64,000 nt of DNA from JAPPHA01 sp963662705 (GCA_963662705.2 OY759767.1:1426001-1490000); one strand, 5' to 3'. Counted from the stretch's first letter, positions 38,288-47,854 are shown. Translations and numbers: made by a program. The notes: a model not told the origin generated them from the sequence alone.

Positions 38288-39811
38288 TCATGCTGGACGT
38301 TCGCAGGCCGGGTGCAGACGGATATCGAATTCCTGCCTCAGACGATTCCTGATTGAGCGATCAAGATGCGACGGGAAGTGCTCGCGCAAGCACGACATGA
38401 CACGCTCTTTCGCCACGGACGTGATGTCAGGGGAACCGGACGCTTCCCAGGCCTCGCGTGGACGACGGTCGGAAATCCCGGGGTAGAGGAAGTCCGTCTC
38501 CAAACGGCGAAGTGTTTCTGCGCGACCAAGGAAGTGTCCCTCCCCGGCAACCACATTCGCGATGTCATCGGTCGCGAGCGTCTCCTCGCTGACCTCGATC
38601 GGCGCAAGAGACCTCAGTACGGCTCCAAGCATGTCGTTGTCGATGACGTAGCTCTCGAGCGAAACGCCCATAAGGCCAGCGTGCATGCCGCAGGCCTGCG
38701 TTATCATGTTTGCCCCCGCATGCGCGGCTGTTGCGACGGTCAGACCTTTTTCATGACCGCTTTGCGCGTCCGGAATTTTGCTGTCGGTCGCGCCCGCGAT
38801 CGTTGAATTGGCCAATCCGTAGTGTCGTGCCATCTGGATCGAGGCGGCGCTCAACAAGGCCTGTTCCCCGCCGCCACCCGACATGGCGCCCGTCCTGAGG
38901 TCGGTAATCATTGGCCTCGGTCCGAAAACGACCCGTGCCTCGGGGTTGATCAACCAGGCGGCCGTCAGTCCCGCGAGCGTCTCGGCGATGGTCTGGGCGA
39001 TCGTTCCTGCCAGGGTTACAGGACCGGTCGCACCGAGTTGACCGAATGTATTGACATGGACCGGAATCCCTGTCTCGACTGCGTTGACAAGGACGTCGCA
39101 TGCCGTGGTGGCGAAGCCAAGGGGCGGGACAACGTGGTTGACGTTGAGAGAAAGGAATGGCCGGCGCAGGAATTCGGCACGTGACCCGGCAACCGCGAAA
39201 CACATCCGTGCGATCGCGGCGACATTCCTCGGGTCGCTTGCACTGACGCATACATGTTTCGCCGTGCCCGCCAGACAGGCATACGCGGTGTTGATGTCGA
39301 GCAATTCGGGGTCAGGCACGTCTCGCGCAACGAGAGGGCGGCTGAAGAAATGAACGTGTTCGAGTGTGTCCGCGAGGCGGGCCGCGTCATGAAGGTCTCT
39401 CAGGTTCGAGGGACGATAGCGGCCGGTGTCCAGGTCAATGATTTCCGGCGCAGCGCCCCCGGTACCGGCATGAACCCGGCAATCGGCCAGCTTCATGTCA
39501 TGCCTCGGGTCCTGTCCGCACAGGTGAACCGGGCCGGCCTTCGCCGCAACCGCTTCTTCGACAAGACGCGCAGGAAACCGCAGCCGGCCGTTGCCGGTCA
39601 ATTGGCCCCCGGCCGCGACAACTGCGTCGATGAAGCGAATCGGGGCGCCGGAGAGGCCGATTGCCTCCAGGATTTCAAACGCTGCGGCGTTGATTGCTTC
39701 AACCTGGTTCAGGGTGAGCGGATTGAAGCGGCCGCCCTCGGTGCCGGCAAGCGTTTCGGGCGTGCCGGTCCGGTTCCGCGTTCTCGCGCGTTTACGCCGG
39801 TTCCGTCGCAT
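38288..39811 (-). CDS. MttB-family methyltransferase without pyrrolysine
   Basis: A 507-residue member of the trimethylamine methyltransferase (MttB) superfamily. It runs through without an in-frame TAG at the pyrrolysine position, so it belongs to the non-pyrrolysine group, in which characterised members demethylate quaternary amines such as glycine betaine and pass the methyl to a corrinoid protein. Visible marks: LSLNVNHVVPPLGF, VTLAGTIAQTIAETLAGL, VVFGPRPMITDLRTGAM, ACGMHAGLMGVSLESYVID. The Arg-rich start is typical. ATG 39811 follows CCGGGGCGG. No corrinoid protein or activase gene is in the window. Last gene of a five-gene minus-strand run. Confidence 0.9.
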   Translation of the reverse strand: MRRNRRKRARTRNRTGTPETLAGTEGGRFNPLTLNQVEAINAAAFEILEAIGLSGAPIRFIDAVVAAGGQLTGNGRLRFPARLVEEAVAAKAGPVHLCGQDPRHDMKLADCRVHAGTGGAAPEIIDLDTGRYRPSNLRDLHDAARLADTLEHVHFFSRPLVARDVPDPELLDINTAYACLAGTAKHVCVSASDPRNVAAIARMCFAVAGSRAEFLRRPFLSLNVNHVVPPLGFATTACDVLVNAVETGIPVHVNTFGQLGATGPVTLAGTIAQTIAETLAGLTAAWLINPEARVVFGPRPMITDLRTGAMSGGGGEQALLSAASIQMARHYGLANSTIAGATDSKIPDAQSGHEKGLTVATAAHAGANMITQACGMHAGLMGVSLESYVIDNDMLGAVLRSLAPIEVSEETLATDDIANVVAGEGHFLGRAETLRRLETDFLYPGISDRRPREAWEASGSPDITSVAKERVMSCLREHFPSHLDRSIRNRLRQEFDIRLHPACERPA

Positions 39812-39972
39812 ACCGCCCCGGAATTGAATCAATGCGCATTGGATCTGGAGCGATCAACCGCCAGTCAGGCCGGTGCGACCCGCGATGACGCGTGGCCTCA
39901 GTCGAGTGTGGCTTCCGATGCAAACCGCATGAATCATGGTGCATCGCCGCTTTGTTCCCCTGGTCGCCAGGT

Positions 39973-41160
39973 TCATGCCGTGCGCCGGAGGGCGGGCCTG
40001 CCCGCACGTGGGCATATCGGCAACGCACATGTCCTTCCTGCCCGGACCATGCCGTCGGCACAATCGACGTTGATATCTTGCCCGGGGCTCCGACAGGCAG
40101 GGTCCATCAGCGAAATGCCAACGTTCTTCGCGAGTCCCGGTGACCAGGCGCCCGACGTGATCTCGCCGACATTGCGATCGTTGGCGTAGACATTCCACCC
40201 TTCGCTGCAGGCCGGGCAAGGAGGGCCGTCGAACACGACCCCGGCAATTCGGCGCCGCGTGTTCGGATTCGCCGAAAGTTCCCTGAGTGCGTCACGGCCC
40301 GCGTAACGTATGGACCCGTCAAGCACGCAACACTTCTCGAAACCGACCTCAAGCGGAGAATTCTCCTGGTTCATGTCGTTTCGGTACGAGAGCAGTCCTG
40401 CCTCTATGCGGTCTGCAAGATTGGGACACCCTGCGCGGGCGTCGAGGTCGTTCCCGGCTTTCACCAGGCTGTCCCACAGTTCCGGCCCGAGTTCCGTACC
40501 CGGCACGTAGATTTCGAAACCGTCCTGACGGGAAAAACCGGATCGGGAAACGGTCAGTCCCGTGCCCCGGAACGAGAATTCCCGGTGGCGAAAGAAGCCG
40601 AGAGAGATAATTCCGTCGCCGAAAATTCGAGCCATGAGTTCTTCGGCTTTCGGACCCTGGACCGCCAGTGGCCAGATGTCCGGTTCGTTGATCGTGGCGG
40701 TCATGCCTGCCCCGGCCGCGATGCCCTTCGCGTAGAGGACCAGGTCCGAATCCGATCCCGACAGCCAGAACCGGCCGCCCGGATGTTTCAGCAGGACGGG
40801 ATCATTGAGCATGCCGCCGCTCTCGTCGATGACCGGGATGTAAAGGCAGTCCCCGGAATCCAGGACGGAAATGTCGCGCGGCGTCATGAACTGGACGAGG
40901 GTCTCCGCGTCCGGACCGTCAATCTCGACCTGTCGCTGGCAGGAAACGTCCCAGAGTTGAACGCCGGTGTTCAGGTGCCAGTACATTTGCTCGCGCGTGT
41001 AGACGAATTCACGTGCCAGCAGCGTGTGGTTGACGACCGTAAAACGGAGCGCGCCCGCCGAAACCAAACGCTCGGTATACGGGGTTCGGCGAATTCGCCT
41101 GGACGATGCCAGTCCATCCGGGGTGTGGCCCGCACTCACGGTACCTGGGGATTGCCTCAC
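39973..41160 (-). CDS. GcvT-family folate-dependent demethylase, DmdA-like
   Basis: A 395-residue GcvT-fold protein closest in pattern to dimethylsulfoniopropionate demethylase (DmdA): SRRIRRTPYTERL near the start, QLWDVSCQRQVEIDGPDA, FMTPRDISVLDSGDCLYIP, VIDESGGMLNDPV, WPLAVQGPKAEELMARIFGD, RSGFSRQDGFEIYVPG, AGCPNLADRIEAGLLSYRNDM. DmdA moves a methyl from DMSP to tetrahydrofolate. GcvT paralogues near DmdA with other or unknown substrates exist, so the substrate is open; the C terminus is unusual (ends RPALRRTA). GTG 41160 overlaps the upstream gene's stop (GTGA). Translational coupling with the transthyretin-like gene and its place next to an MttB homologue suggest a demethylation pathway. 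Confidence 0.82.
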   Translation of the reverse strand: MRQSPGTVSAGHTPDGLASSRRIRRTPYTERLVSAGALRFTVVNHTLLAREFVYTREQMYWHLNTGVQLWDVSCQRQVEIDGPDAETLVQFMTPRDISVLDSGDCLYIPVIDESGGMLNDPVLLKHPGGRFWLSGSDSDLVLYAKGIAAGAGMTATINEPDIWPLAVQGPKAEELMARIFGDGIISLGFFRHREFSFRGTGLTVSRSGFSRQDGFEIYVPGTELGPELWDSLVKAGNDLDARAGCPNLADRIEAGLLSYRNDMNQENSPLEVGFEKCCVLDGSIRYAGRDALRELSANPNTRRRIAGVVFDGPPCPACSEGWNVYANDRNVGEITSGAWSPGLAKNVGISLMDPACRSPGQDINVDCADGMVRAGRTCALPICPRAGRPALRRTA

Positions 41161-41540
41161 CCGGACCACCAGGCCGAGCCGGCAAAAGGCGACATGATGA
41201 CCGGCAGATGAAACCGGCGACTCGTCCGGGGAATCCTCGCCCTGAACACAAGCTCCGCCATCTGTACCTCCTTTCCCGCCTGATCGCCTGCCGTAGGGAT
41301 GTTCCCGTGTCCGGAAAAGTATGCCCCGATTTCGAACACGACCTCGTATTCCGACCGTACGCCGGATGAACCGGTGAACGGATTCTCGAGTTCTGCTCCG
41401 GCCCTGCCGTCGGAAGCTGTTTTTCCACTGAACAGGATCCTTCGTTCTCCCGACGGAAGGATCGCCGCAACAGTGACCGGGACTCCTGCCGCATGTGTGC
41501 CCGTCGTTCCGTCCAGGACGTGGGTCGAGAACACCATCAT
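41157..41540 (-). CDS. Transthyretin-like protein (5-hydroxyisourate hydrolase family)
   Basis: A 127-residue transthyretin-fold protein. The family's N-terminal STHVLDGTTGTHAAG (with the active-site His), the Arg in SDGRAGAEL, EYEVVFEIGAYF, and FHLPVIMSPF (second His) are kept. The C-terminal YRGS signature of 5-hydroxyisourate hydrolase is replaced by WWSG, so it may not hydrolyse hydroxyisourate. No other urate-pathway gene is nearby. ATG 41540 follows GGACGGAA; the stop overlaps the DmdA-like start. Its job in this operon is unknown. Confidence 0.78.
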   Translation of the reverse strand: MMVFSTHVLDGTTGTHAAGVPVTVAAILPSGERRILFSGKTASDGRAGAELENPFTGSSGVRSEYEVVFEIGAYFSGHGNIPTAGDQAGKEVQMAELVFRARIPRTSRRFHLPVIMSPFAGSAWWSG

Positions 41541-41553
41541 TTCCGTCCGATCA

Positions 41554-43296
41554 TTACTCAATCGACGCCCGGTCGCGCCTTGATGTCGTGGCAAGGACGA
41601 TCGGGCTTATGACGCCACGGCATTTCGCGTTGATGCATGCCGGTTTGCCGCTTGCCATCGCGCGTCGAAGCGCCGGCGCAAGCTCGGAGCGTGACGTCAC
41701 GAGTTCACCGTGCCCGCCGAGTCCCTCGATCATCGAATGGAACGGAATGTCCCGAAAGTCCGTCGCAAAGTGCCGGCCGCTGGCGAACAATCTTTCCTGC
41801 TGCTGTGAAATGCAATCGAGCCCGCCGTTGTTGTCGATCACGACCGTAATGGGCAGGTTTTCCTGAAAGGCGACTTCTATGGATAACCCGCCCGAGAGAA
41901 AGGCGCCGTCGCCGCTGATCAGAACGATGTTTTGTTCAGGGTGACACCGTTTGGCCGCCAAGGCGAGTGAAACCCCGACGCCGAGCAGGCTGAAATTGCC
42001 GGGGTGGAGGATTCCGCCTGGTCTCTTGCCGAGCCAGTCCGAGATATTGACCGCAATTTCCGACCAGAAATGCGTATTGCCACCATCGAAGACCAGCCAG
42101 TCGCCATCACGCATTTCCGCCTGCACGTCGAGCGAGAGCTGCAAAGGATGCATGAGGGACTTCCCGGTCGGGTCGCCGGAGATCTCGGATGCGAGATCGG
42201 CGAGACTGCTCTCTACCCACCGGCGCCGCAATGCGCGGTTCTCCGTCAGCCATTCCCGCCATTTCGGCGGATCGGCAGTTTCGAACCGGGCAACAAGCGC
42301 ATCGAGGAATGCGCCGGGGTGGGAAAGCAACAGCTCGTCCGCAGCCCTGTTATACTCGAGTTCCTCGTCGCTGCCGTTGACGCAAATCAGCCGGGTCGTG
42401 TCCGGGAAGAAAGGAGGATTCCCGAATTGCATCTGGTTGTCCAGCCGTCCGCCCACAAGGATGACGGCATCGGACGACTGGATGGCGGTTTTCGCCGGCG
42501 GATACTGGTGGAAGTCGGCGAGTCCCATATGCGCCGGGCATCCGGAAGGCAGGAGTTTCCGGTGGTAGGGAACATTGAATACCGGAATGTGCAGGAGGTT
42601 TCCTGCCGCCTCGAGCCGGCCTTCGCTCCCTGACCACCAGCCCCCGTGTCCGGCGATGAGAACCGGGCGAACCGAATCGTCAACGATGTCAAGGACGCGG
42701 GCGAGGAATCGAGGATCAGGCCACGCCTGCGGCGGCGGGCGGTGCGACTTTTGAAACGGCCGCTCGCCTGGCCCGGCGTCGAGTTCGAATCGCGAAAATA
42801 TGATGTCGACCGGTATGCTCAGGTGAACGGGTCCGGGGTAACCGCTCAGGGCAAGATTCCATGCACGATCGACGAATTCGGGAATCCTGCTGCCGTCCGT
42901 GATCCCGAAGGAACCCTTTGTCAGTGGCTCCGCCATCGCGACGTCGTTGATCTCCTTGAATCCTCCGGAACCCTGGCGCTTGAGGGTCGACGATCCGGTA
43001 ACGAAAATCACCGGGGACCGTTCACCCCATGCTTCCATCATTGCCGGAACAGCGTTGGCAAAACCCTCGGGGCCAACCAGGCAAACTGTTGGTTTGCGGG
43101 TGATTCTTGTTAGTGCGTCGGCAAGGTGACCGGCGACCTGTTCGTGCGGGCAGTTCACGACCGGGATCTGGCACTCCATGAATCCTTCGAGCGCAGGATT
43201 GCAGAATCCGCCCGACAGCGTGAATACCTGGTCCACTCCCTTGTCCTTGAGCGCTTGCGCAAGGATTGCACCTCCCCTTGCTCGAACCACGTCCAT
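41554..43296 (-). CDS. Thiamine diphosphate-dependent enzyme, acetolactate synthase-like
   Basis: A 580-residue three-domain ThDP enzyme. The catalytic Glu is in NCPHEQVAGHLADALTR; the ThDP/Mg motif is SGDGAFLSGG ending in DNN about 29 residues later. The family includes acetolactate synthase, glyoxylate carboligase, oxalyl-CoA and benzoylformate decarboxylases. Its place beside an FMN alpha-hydroxyacid dehydrogenase suggests that a 2-oxo acid made by that enzyme is its substrate, which is inference. ATG 43296 is chosen because GGCGGAGG lies at ideal distance; the frame continues to 43338. Confidence 0.88.
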   Translation of the reverse strand: MDVVRARGGAILAQALKDKGVDQVFTLSGGFCNPALEGFMECQIPVVNCPHEQVAGHLADALTRITRKPTVCLVGPEGFANAVPAMMEAWGERSPVIFVTGSSTLKRQGSGGFKEINDVAMAEPLTKGSFGITDGSRIPEFVDRAWNLALSGYPGPVHLSIPVDIIFSRFELDAGPGERPFQKSHRPPPQAWPDPRFLARVLDIVDDSVRPVLIAGHGGWWSGSEGRLEAAGNLLHIPVFNVPYHRKLLPSGCPAHMGLADFHQYPPAKTAIQSSDAVILVGGRLDNQMQFGNPPFFPDTTRLICVNGSDEELEYNRAADELLLSHPGAFLDALVARFETADPPKWREWLTENRALRRRWVESSLADLASEISGDPTGKSLMHPLQLSLDVQAEMRDGDWLVFDGGNTHFWSEIAVNISDWLGKRPGGILHPGNFSLLGVGVSLALAAKRCHPEQNIVLISGDGAFLSGGLSIEVAFQENLPITVVIDNNGGLDCISQQQERLFASGRHFATDFRDIPFHSMIEGLGGHGELVTSRSELAPALRRAMASGKPACINAKCRGVISPIVLATTSRRDRASIE

Positions 43297-43539
43297 GAAT
43301 CGCCTCCGCCTTGCGTGGGAGTCTGCCGTATCGATCACTGATCGCGGTTCAACCCGACCGTGACCGGACGGTCGTCCGATCGCCGCAGGAACACTTTATC
43401 GCGTCACGGTTCAAGGTGCCGCGCACCGGGCATGGTGTCCCGCCAAGGTCAACCCGTGAAGAGTCCTGAATCCGTATGAAAGGTCGTACATGGCTACTTG
43501 CGATAATTCCATACATCATGGCCGCGAGGCTTGGGTGTG

Positions 43540-44757
43540 TCAGGTCGGGGTGGAGGATCTGCCTGTCTCGCGGGACTTGGCGTTCGGGCTGGCAGGTGCC
43601 TCTGGCGGCGTGCACCGGCCATGCTCCGACGGGGCAATGGCCTCCGTGTCGATTTCGGAAATGCTCGTGACGCCGATCTGGGCCATGGCCAGGCTGACTT
43701 CTTCGGAGAGAATTCGAATGATCGTTTTCAACCCCGCCTCGCCGCCTGCTCCGAGAGCATAGAGAAAAGGCCGGCCAAGAAACACGAAATCTGCCCCAAG
43801 CGCGTATGCCTTGACGATGTCTTCACCGCCACGCACTCCGCTGTCGAACAGGAGGGGATAGTCCGGCCCGACCGTTTTCCTGATACCGGGGAGTGCGCTG
43901 ATGGATGACGGAGCGCTGTCGAGCTGGCGCCCTCCGTGATTCGAGACATAGATTCCGTCCGCTCCGGCCTCCCGAATTCGCGCGGCGTCGTCGCTGTTCA
44001 TGACACCCTTGACGACGAGTTTGCCGGGCCATTCCTTCCGCAGTCGATGCAGGAAGTCCCAGTCGGCGCCGGACCGGTCCACGCCTCTGACGAAATGGCC
44101 GTGAGGATCGGCACGGCGGTTGTTGGCAAGAGAAGGAATGCCAGACGCGAGCATTGAAAACGACCATCGCGGATGCATGGCGAAGTCGAGAAACTGGCGG
44201 ATTCCAATCCGGAACGGGACAGTGAATCCGTTCCTGATTTCGCGAATTCTCCGCGAAAGCTGAGGGCCGTCGACCGTCAGCAGAAGGGTCTCGTACCCCG
44301 CATCGCGCGCGCGCCTGATGATCGCGAATGAACTGTCCTGGGACGCCCCGGCATAAAGCTGGAACCAGGCGTTGTTGCCCGCGATGCCGCGTGTGGTCTC
44401 AAGCGCCATGGAAGCGGCCGTCGACGTACATAGCGGGAAGCCGAATTCGATCGCGGCCTTTGCGAGTGCGGCGTCCGTTCCCGGCCATGCCAGCCCGGCC
44501 ATGCCCATGGGAGCGACGCCAAAGGGCAACGAAAATTCCTGTCCAAGAACAGTGGCGCCAAGATCGCGCTGGACGACATCTCGCAAGACCCTCGGTTGCA
44601 GCCGGATAGATTCAAGTGACGACCGGTTCAGAGCCATCGCCCTTTCGTCAAGGGCAGCGCCGTCGATGAAGTCGAAGACGATACGCGGCTGTCGGCGTTT
44701 CGCCAGTCGCCGGGCGTCCTCCACGGTCAAGAGCCGAAGGTTTCGGTTCAGTCCCAA
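43540..44757 (-). CDS. FMN-dependent alpha-hydroxyacid dehydrogenase/oxidase (lactate/glycolate type)
   Basis: TIM-barrel flavoenzyme of the L-lactate dehydrogenase/glycolate oxidase/mandelate dehydrogenase family, about 405 residues. FMN and active-site motifs: VAPMGMAG, VVKGVMNSDDA (Lys), YVSNHGGRQLD (His and Arg), LFDSGVRGGEDI, FLGRPFLYALGAGGEAG. Oxidises a 2-hydroxy acid to a 2-oxo acid. The start is uncertain: the frame is open to 44967, but TTG 44757 gives a family-like N terminus (NLRLLTVEDARRLAKRR). First gene of the minus-strand run; divergent from the Pot-like transporter. Confidence 0.88.
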   Translation of the reverse strand: MGLNRNLRLLTVEDARRLAKRRQPRIVFDFIDGAALDERAMALNRSSLESIRLQPRVLRDVVQRDLGATVLGQEFSLPFGVAPMGMAGLAWPGTDAALAKAAIEFGFPLCTSTAASMALETTRGIAGNNAWFQLYAGASQDSSFAIIRRARDAGYETLLLTVDGPQLSRRIREIRNGFTVPFRIGIRQFLDFAMHPRWSFSMLASGIPSLANNRRADPHGHFVRGVDRSGADWDFLHRLRKEWPGKLVVKGVMNSDDAARIREAGADGIYVSNHGGRQLDSAPSSISALPGIRKTVGPDYPLLFDSGVRGGEDIVKAYALGADFVFLGRPFLYALGAGGEAGLKTIIRILSEEVSLAMAQIGVTSISEIDTEAIAPSEHGRCTPPEAPASPNAKSRETGRSSTPT

Positions 44758-45017
44758 TTGGCCAGGCTTCAGAATGGCGACCTCGCTGGTTCTGCAATCA
44801 AACGGCGAAACGGGCCGACAATACCCGCAATGATGAGATCTGCCAGCCGATAAACGCGATCGGCCGGGACCCGCCGACGAAATCCGTGGATCGGGGCTGA
44901 CACGCGCGGGATCGTCGTCCCGTGGACCCTGACCCGAATTTCGTCCCGGGCATGGTTGCGCGCGCATCTGGCAGGCATTAACAGATTGAGCCCTGTCGTC
45001 ACGATTGGTTGATCCTC

Positions 45018-46100
45018 ATGGAAAGCGTCGCCGCCGTCGAAATCAGGCATGTCGAAAAGCGTTTCGGCAATGTCGTGGCCTTAAGGGACGCTTCGCTTGT
45101 CATCAATGACAACGAGTTCTTCACGCTTCTGGGGCCCTCGGGATGCGGAAAGACCACGCTGCTTCGACTGATCGCGGGATTCGAGGAGGTCACGAAGGGC
45201 GAGATCTTCCTTTACGGAGAAGAGATCGAAAAACTCCCCCCGCACCATCGCCCGGTCAACACGGTTTTCCAGCACTATGCGCTGTTCCCGCACATGACTG
45301 TTGCGGAAAATGTCGCTTTCGGCCTGACCATGAAGGGCGTCGGTTCCACGGAAACCGGCAGGCGCGTTCGGAACATGCTCGAACTGGTCAAGCTCGACGC
45401 GCTTGCGGACCGCCGTCCGGCGCAGCTTTCAGGCGGGCAACAGCAACGTGCCGCGCTTGCGCGCGCGATCGCCCCGCGGCCCAAGGTCCTGCTTCTCGAC
45501 GAACCGCTCTCCGCCCTGGATCTGAAACTGCGGCAGGAGATGCGGAGCGAACTGAAGCAGTTGCAGCAGGAAACGGGGATCACCTTCGTTTTCGTGACCC
45601 ATGACCAGGAAGAGGCGTTGGCGATGTCGGACCGAATTGCGGTCATGTCCGATGGCATCATCCAGCAGATTGGCCGAGCCCGCGAGATCTATGACCTGCC
45701 CGTCAACCGGTTCGTCGCGAATTTCATCGGGGAAACGAACCTGGTCGACGTCACGATCGACGAACTCGAAGGCGGGAGGTGCCTGTGCAGGCTCGAAAAC
45801 GGTGTTGTTATCACCTGCCCGGCGGAACGCGCTGTTTCCCGTGGCCAGACCGGACACGTGTTGATCAGACCCGAACGGATTGGAATTGCCCCTGCCGACG
45901 AACAGGATGGCGGTATCGCCGGCGTCGTCGCACAGGCGATATACCTGGGCACGGATACCCAGTACAGCGTCAGCCTCGACAACGGCCCGATGCTGCAGGT
46001 GAGGCAGCAGAATTCCCGGGAACGCGGACGGGAATGCGAAGTCGGCCAAAGGGTCGCCGTCGTTCTGGAAGACAACGCGGCACGGCTGGTTGACGACTGA
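45018..46100 (+). CDS. potA: Spermidine/putrescine-type ABC transporter ATPase
   Basis: A 360-residue PotA-like ATPase: Walker A LLGPSGCGKTT, Q-loop TVFQHYALFPHMTV, signature LSGGQQQRAALARA, Walker B LLLDEPLSALD, switch THDQEEAL, and a C-terminal TOBE domain with LIRPERIGIAPADE. First gene of a tight potABCD-like operon. The ATG at 45018 has no clear ribosome site; a TTG at 45009 is in frame. The substrate could be a polyamine or another small cation, as judged from the neighbouring amine-oxidising genes. Confidence 0.93.
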   Translation: MESVAAVEIRHVEKRFGNVVALRDASLVINDNEFFTLLGPSGCGKTTLLRLIAGFEEVTKGEIFLYGEEIEKLPPHHRPVNTVFQHYALFPHMTVAENVAFGLTMKGVGSTETGRRVRNMLELVKLDALADRRPAQLSGGQQQRAALARAIAPRPKVLLLDEPLSALDLKLRQEMRSELKQLQQETGITFVFVTHDQEEALAMSDRIAVMSDGIIQQIGRAREIYDLPVNRFVANFIGETNLVDVTIDELEGGRCLCRLENGVVITCPAERAVSRGQTGHVLIRPERIGIAPADEQDGGIAGVVAQAIYLGTDTQYSVSLDNGPMLQVRQQNSRERGRECEVGQRVAVVLEDNAARLVDD

Positions 46101-47017
46101 TGGCGGGAGTGGCCTCCGGAAAGACGGTTTCGCGGACCTTTGGTCCGCTTCGGTCCTGGCTGCTGATGCCGTCCTGGCTGATTATCGGATTTTTCCTCCT
46201 GGCCCCGGTGCTGCTCATGCTGGTCTACTCCTTCCTGACGAAGGAGTTCCGGGGCGGAGTGATTTGGGAATTCACTTTTGCTGCCTATGATCAGTTTATT
46301 TTTGACCGCGGCCTGTTCGGCGACGAGCAGCCGAAGATCGAGTGGACCTACATCACGATTTTCGCGCGATCGATCATCCAGGCGACGCTCGCAACGGTTT
46401 TCTGCCTGGTCATCGGGTTCCCGACGGCGTTTTTCATCGCAACGAGGGACGCGCGGACACGTTCGATCTGGCTGTTCCTGGTGACGGTGCCATACTGGGT
46501 CAATCTCCTGATCAGGACGGTCTCGATGAAGTTCCTGATCCGCGACAATGGACCTCTGAACGAGTTCATGCTGGCGCTCGGCGTCGTCTCCGAACCGATC
46601 CCAATGATCAATACCGACTTCGCTGTCCAGCTTGGGCTGTTTTACTCCTATCTGCCTTTCATGGTCCTGCCGGTCTACGCGGCGGTCGAACGATACGATT
46701 TCTCCCTGTCCGAAGCCGCCGCCGACCTTTACGCCGGCCGCTGGACAATCTTGCGGCGCGTGCTTCTGCCCGTCGTTCGCCCCGGAATCGTCGCCGGGTG
46801 CATCCTGGTCTTTGTCCCGAGTCTGGGTGCGTTCCTGGCGCCGGACTTGCTCGGGGGCGCCAAGAATTTCATGATCGGATCTCTGATCGAAGAACAATTC
46901 AAGGGCAACGCCGGAAACTGGCCTTTCGGTGCAGCCGCATCGATGATCCTCCTTTCGCTGGTGCTGGTCGCGCTGCTGTTTCACGCGCGGCAGCGAACAG
47001 ACGCGGACGGAGCCTGA
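46100..47017 (+). CDS. potB: Spermidine/putrescine-type ABC permease, PotB-like
   Basis: A 305-residue inner-membrane permease with about six TM helices (LIIGFFLLAPVLLMLVYSF, then LATVFCLVIGFPTAFFI, FLVTVPYWVNLLIRTV and others) and the EAA-type loop SEAAADLYAGRWTILRRV that docks on the ATPase. Start overlaps the potA stop by one base. Confidence 0.93.
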   Translation: MAGVASGKTVSRTFGPLRSWLLMPSWLIIGFFLLAPVLLMLVYSFLTKEFRGGVIWEFTFAAYDQFIFDRGLFGDEQPKIEWTYITIFARSIIQATLATVFCLVIGFPTAFFIATRDARTRSIWLFLVTVPYWVNLLIRTVSMKFLIRDNGPLNEFMLALGVVSEPIPMINTDFAVQLGLFYSYLPFMVLPVYAAVERYDFSLSEAAADLYAGRWTILRRVLLPVVRPGIVAGCILVFVPSLGAFLAPDLLGGAKNFMIGSLIEEQFKGNAGNWPFGAAASMILLSLVLVALLFHARQRTDADGA

Positions 47018-47020
47018 GCC

Positions 47021-47854
47021 ATGGCTGACCGGAATCCGGTTAAACGGTATCCCGAATTCATGATCCTGGCCATGATCTGCCTGGTGGTGCTTTACGCGCC
47101 GCTGCTGGTTGTCATGGGATACAGTTTCAACTCTTCGCAATCGATTACGGTCTGGGGCGGGTTCAGCTGGCGTTGGTACGAGGACGTATTCTTCGGCCTG
47201 GAAGCGTCGAAATTCAGAACTGCGGCCTGGAACTCGGTAACGATCGCGACCATGGCTGCGACGGCTTCGACGGTCGTGGCCACGGCTGCCGCGATCGGCA
47301 TGGTTCGGGGCGGTGCGTTCCGGGGCAAGGCGATCAGTTTCGGAATGCTGAGCATGCCGATCATCGTCCCGGAAATCGTCACGGCAGTAGCGACGCTGAT
47401 CTTTTTCAGCGCAATCGGGTTTACGCTTGGCTACAGTTCGATTCTCGTGGCCCACATCGTGTTCTGCATTCCGTTCGCGTACCTCCCGATTTCCGCCCGC
47501 CTCGAAGGAATCGAAGGCTTTTACGAAGAGGCTGCCCAGGATCTCTATGCCGGCCGGTGGCAGGTGTTCCGCCACGTCCTGTTCCCGCTGATGGCGCCGG
47601 GCATTCTCGCCGGATTTCTTCTGGCCTTTATCATTTCCCTTGACGATTTCATCATCACGAATTTCATCAAGGGCGCGGGAGTCGAGACGTTGCCGACGGC
47701 CATTTTCGGGGCCGTCAAACAGGGTATCAAGCCGAACATCATGGCTCTTTCAACTATCATGTTGCTCTTGTCACTGGTGTTGGTTAGCGTGTCCTACCTG
47801 CTGGGCAGGATTGGCCTCGACCAGGGTCGGAGGCGTCCGGACAAGGATGGTTGA
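47021..47854 (+). CDS. potC: Spermidine/putrescine-type ABC permease, PotC-like
   Basis: A 277-residue partner permease with six TM helices: FMILAMICLVVLYAPLLVVM, repeated hydrophobic spans, and the EAA loop YEEAAQDLYAGRWQVFRHV. The SLDDFIITNFIKG segment is typical of PotC. Three bases after potB. Confidence 0.93.
   Translation: MADRNPVKRYPEFMILAMICLVVLYAPLLVVMGYSFNSSQSITVWGGFSWRWYEDVFFGLEASKFRTAAWNSVTIATMAATASTVVATAAAIGMVRGGAFRGKAISFGMLSMPIIVPEIVTAVATLIFFSAIGFTLGYSSILVAHIVFCIPFAYLPISARLEGIEGFYEEAAQDLYAGRWQVFRHVLFPLMAPGILAGFLLAFIISLDDFIITNFIKGAGVETLPTAIFGAVKQGIKPNIMALSTIMLLLSLVLVSVSYLLGRIGLDQGRRRPDKDG

Noticed and set aside
38288..39811. Pyrrolysine-containing MttB
   Set aside because: The frame is continuous from ATG to stop without an internal TAG, so no amber codon needs to be read.
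45689..47575. 628-codon minus-strand open frame
   Set aside because: Antisense to potA-potB-potC; dominated by Asp, Arg, Gln and His with no domain.
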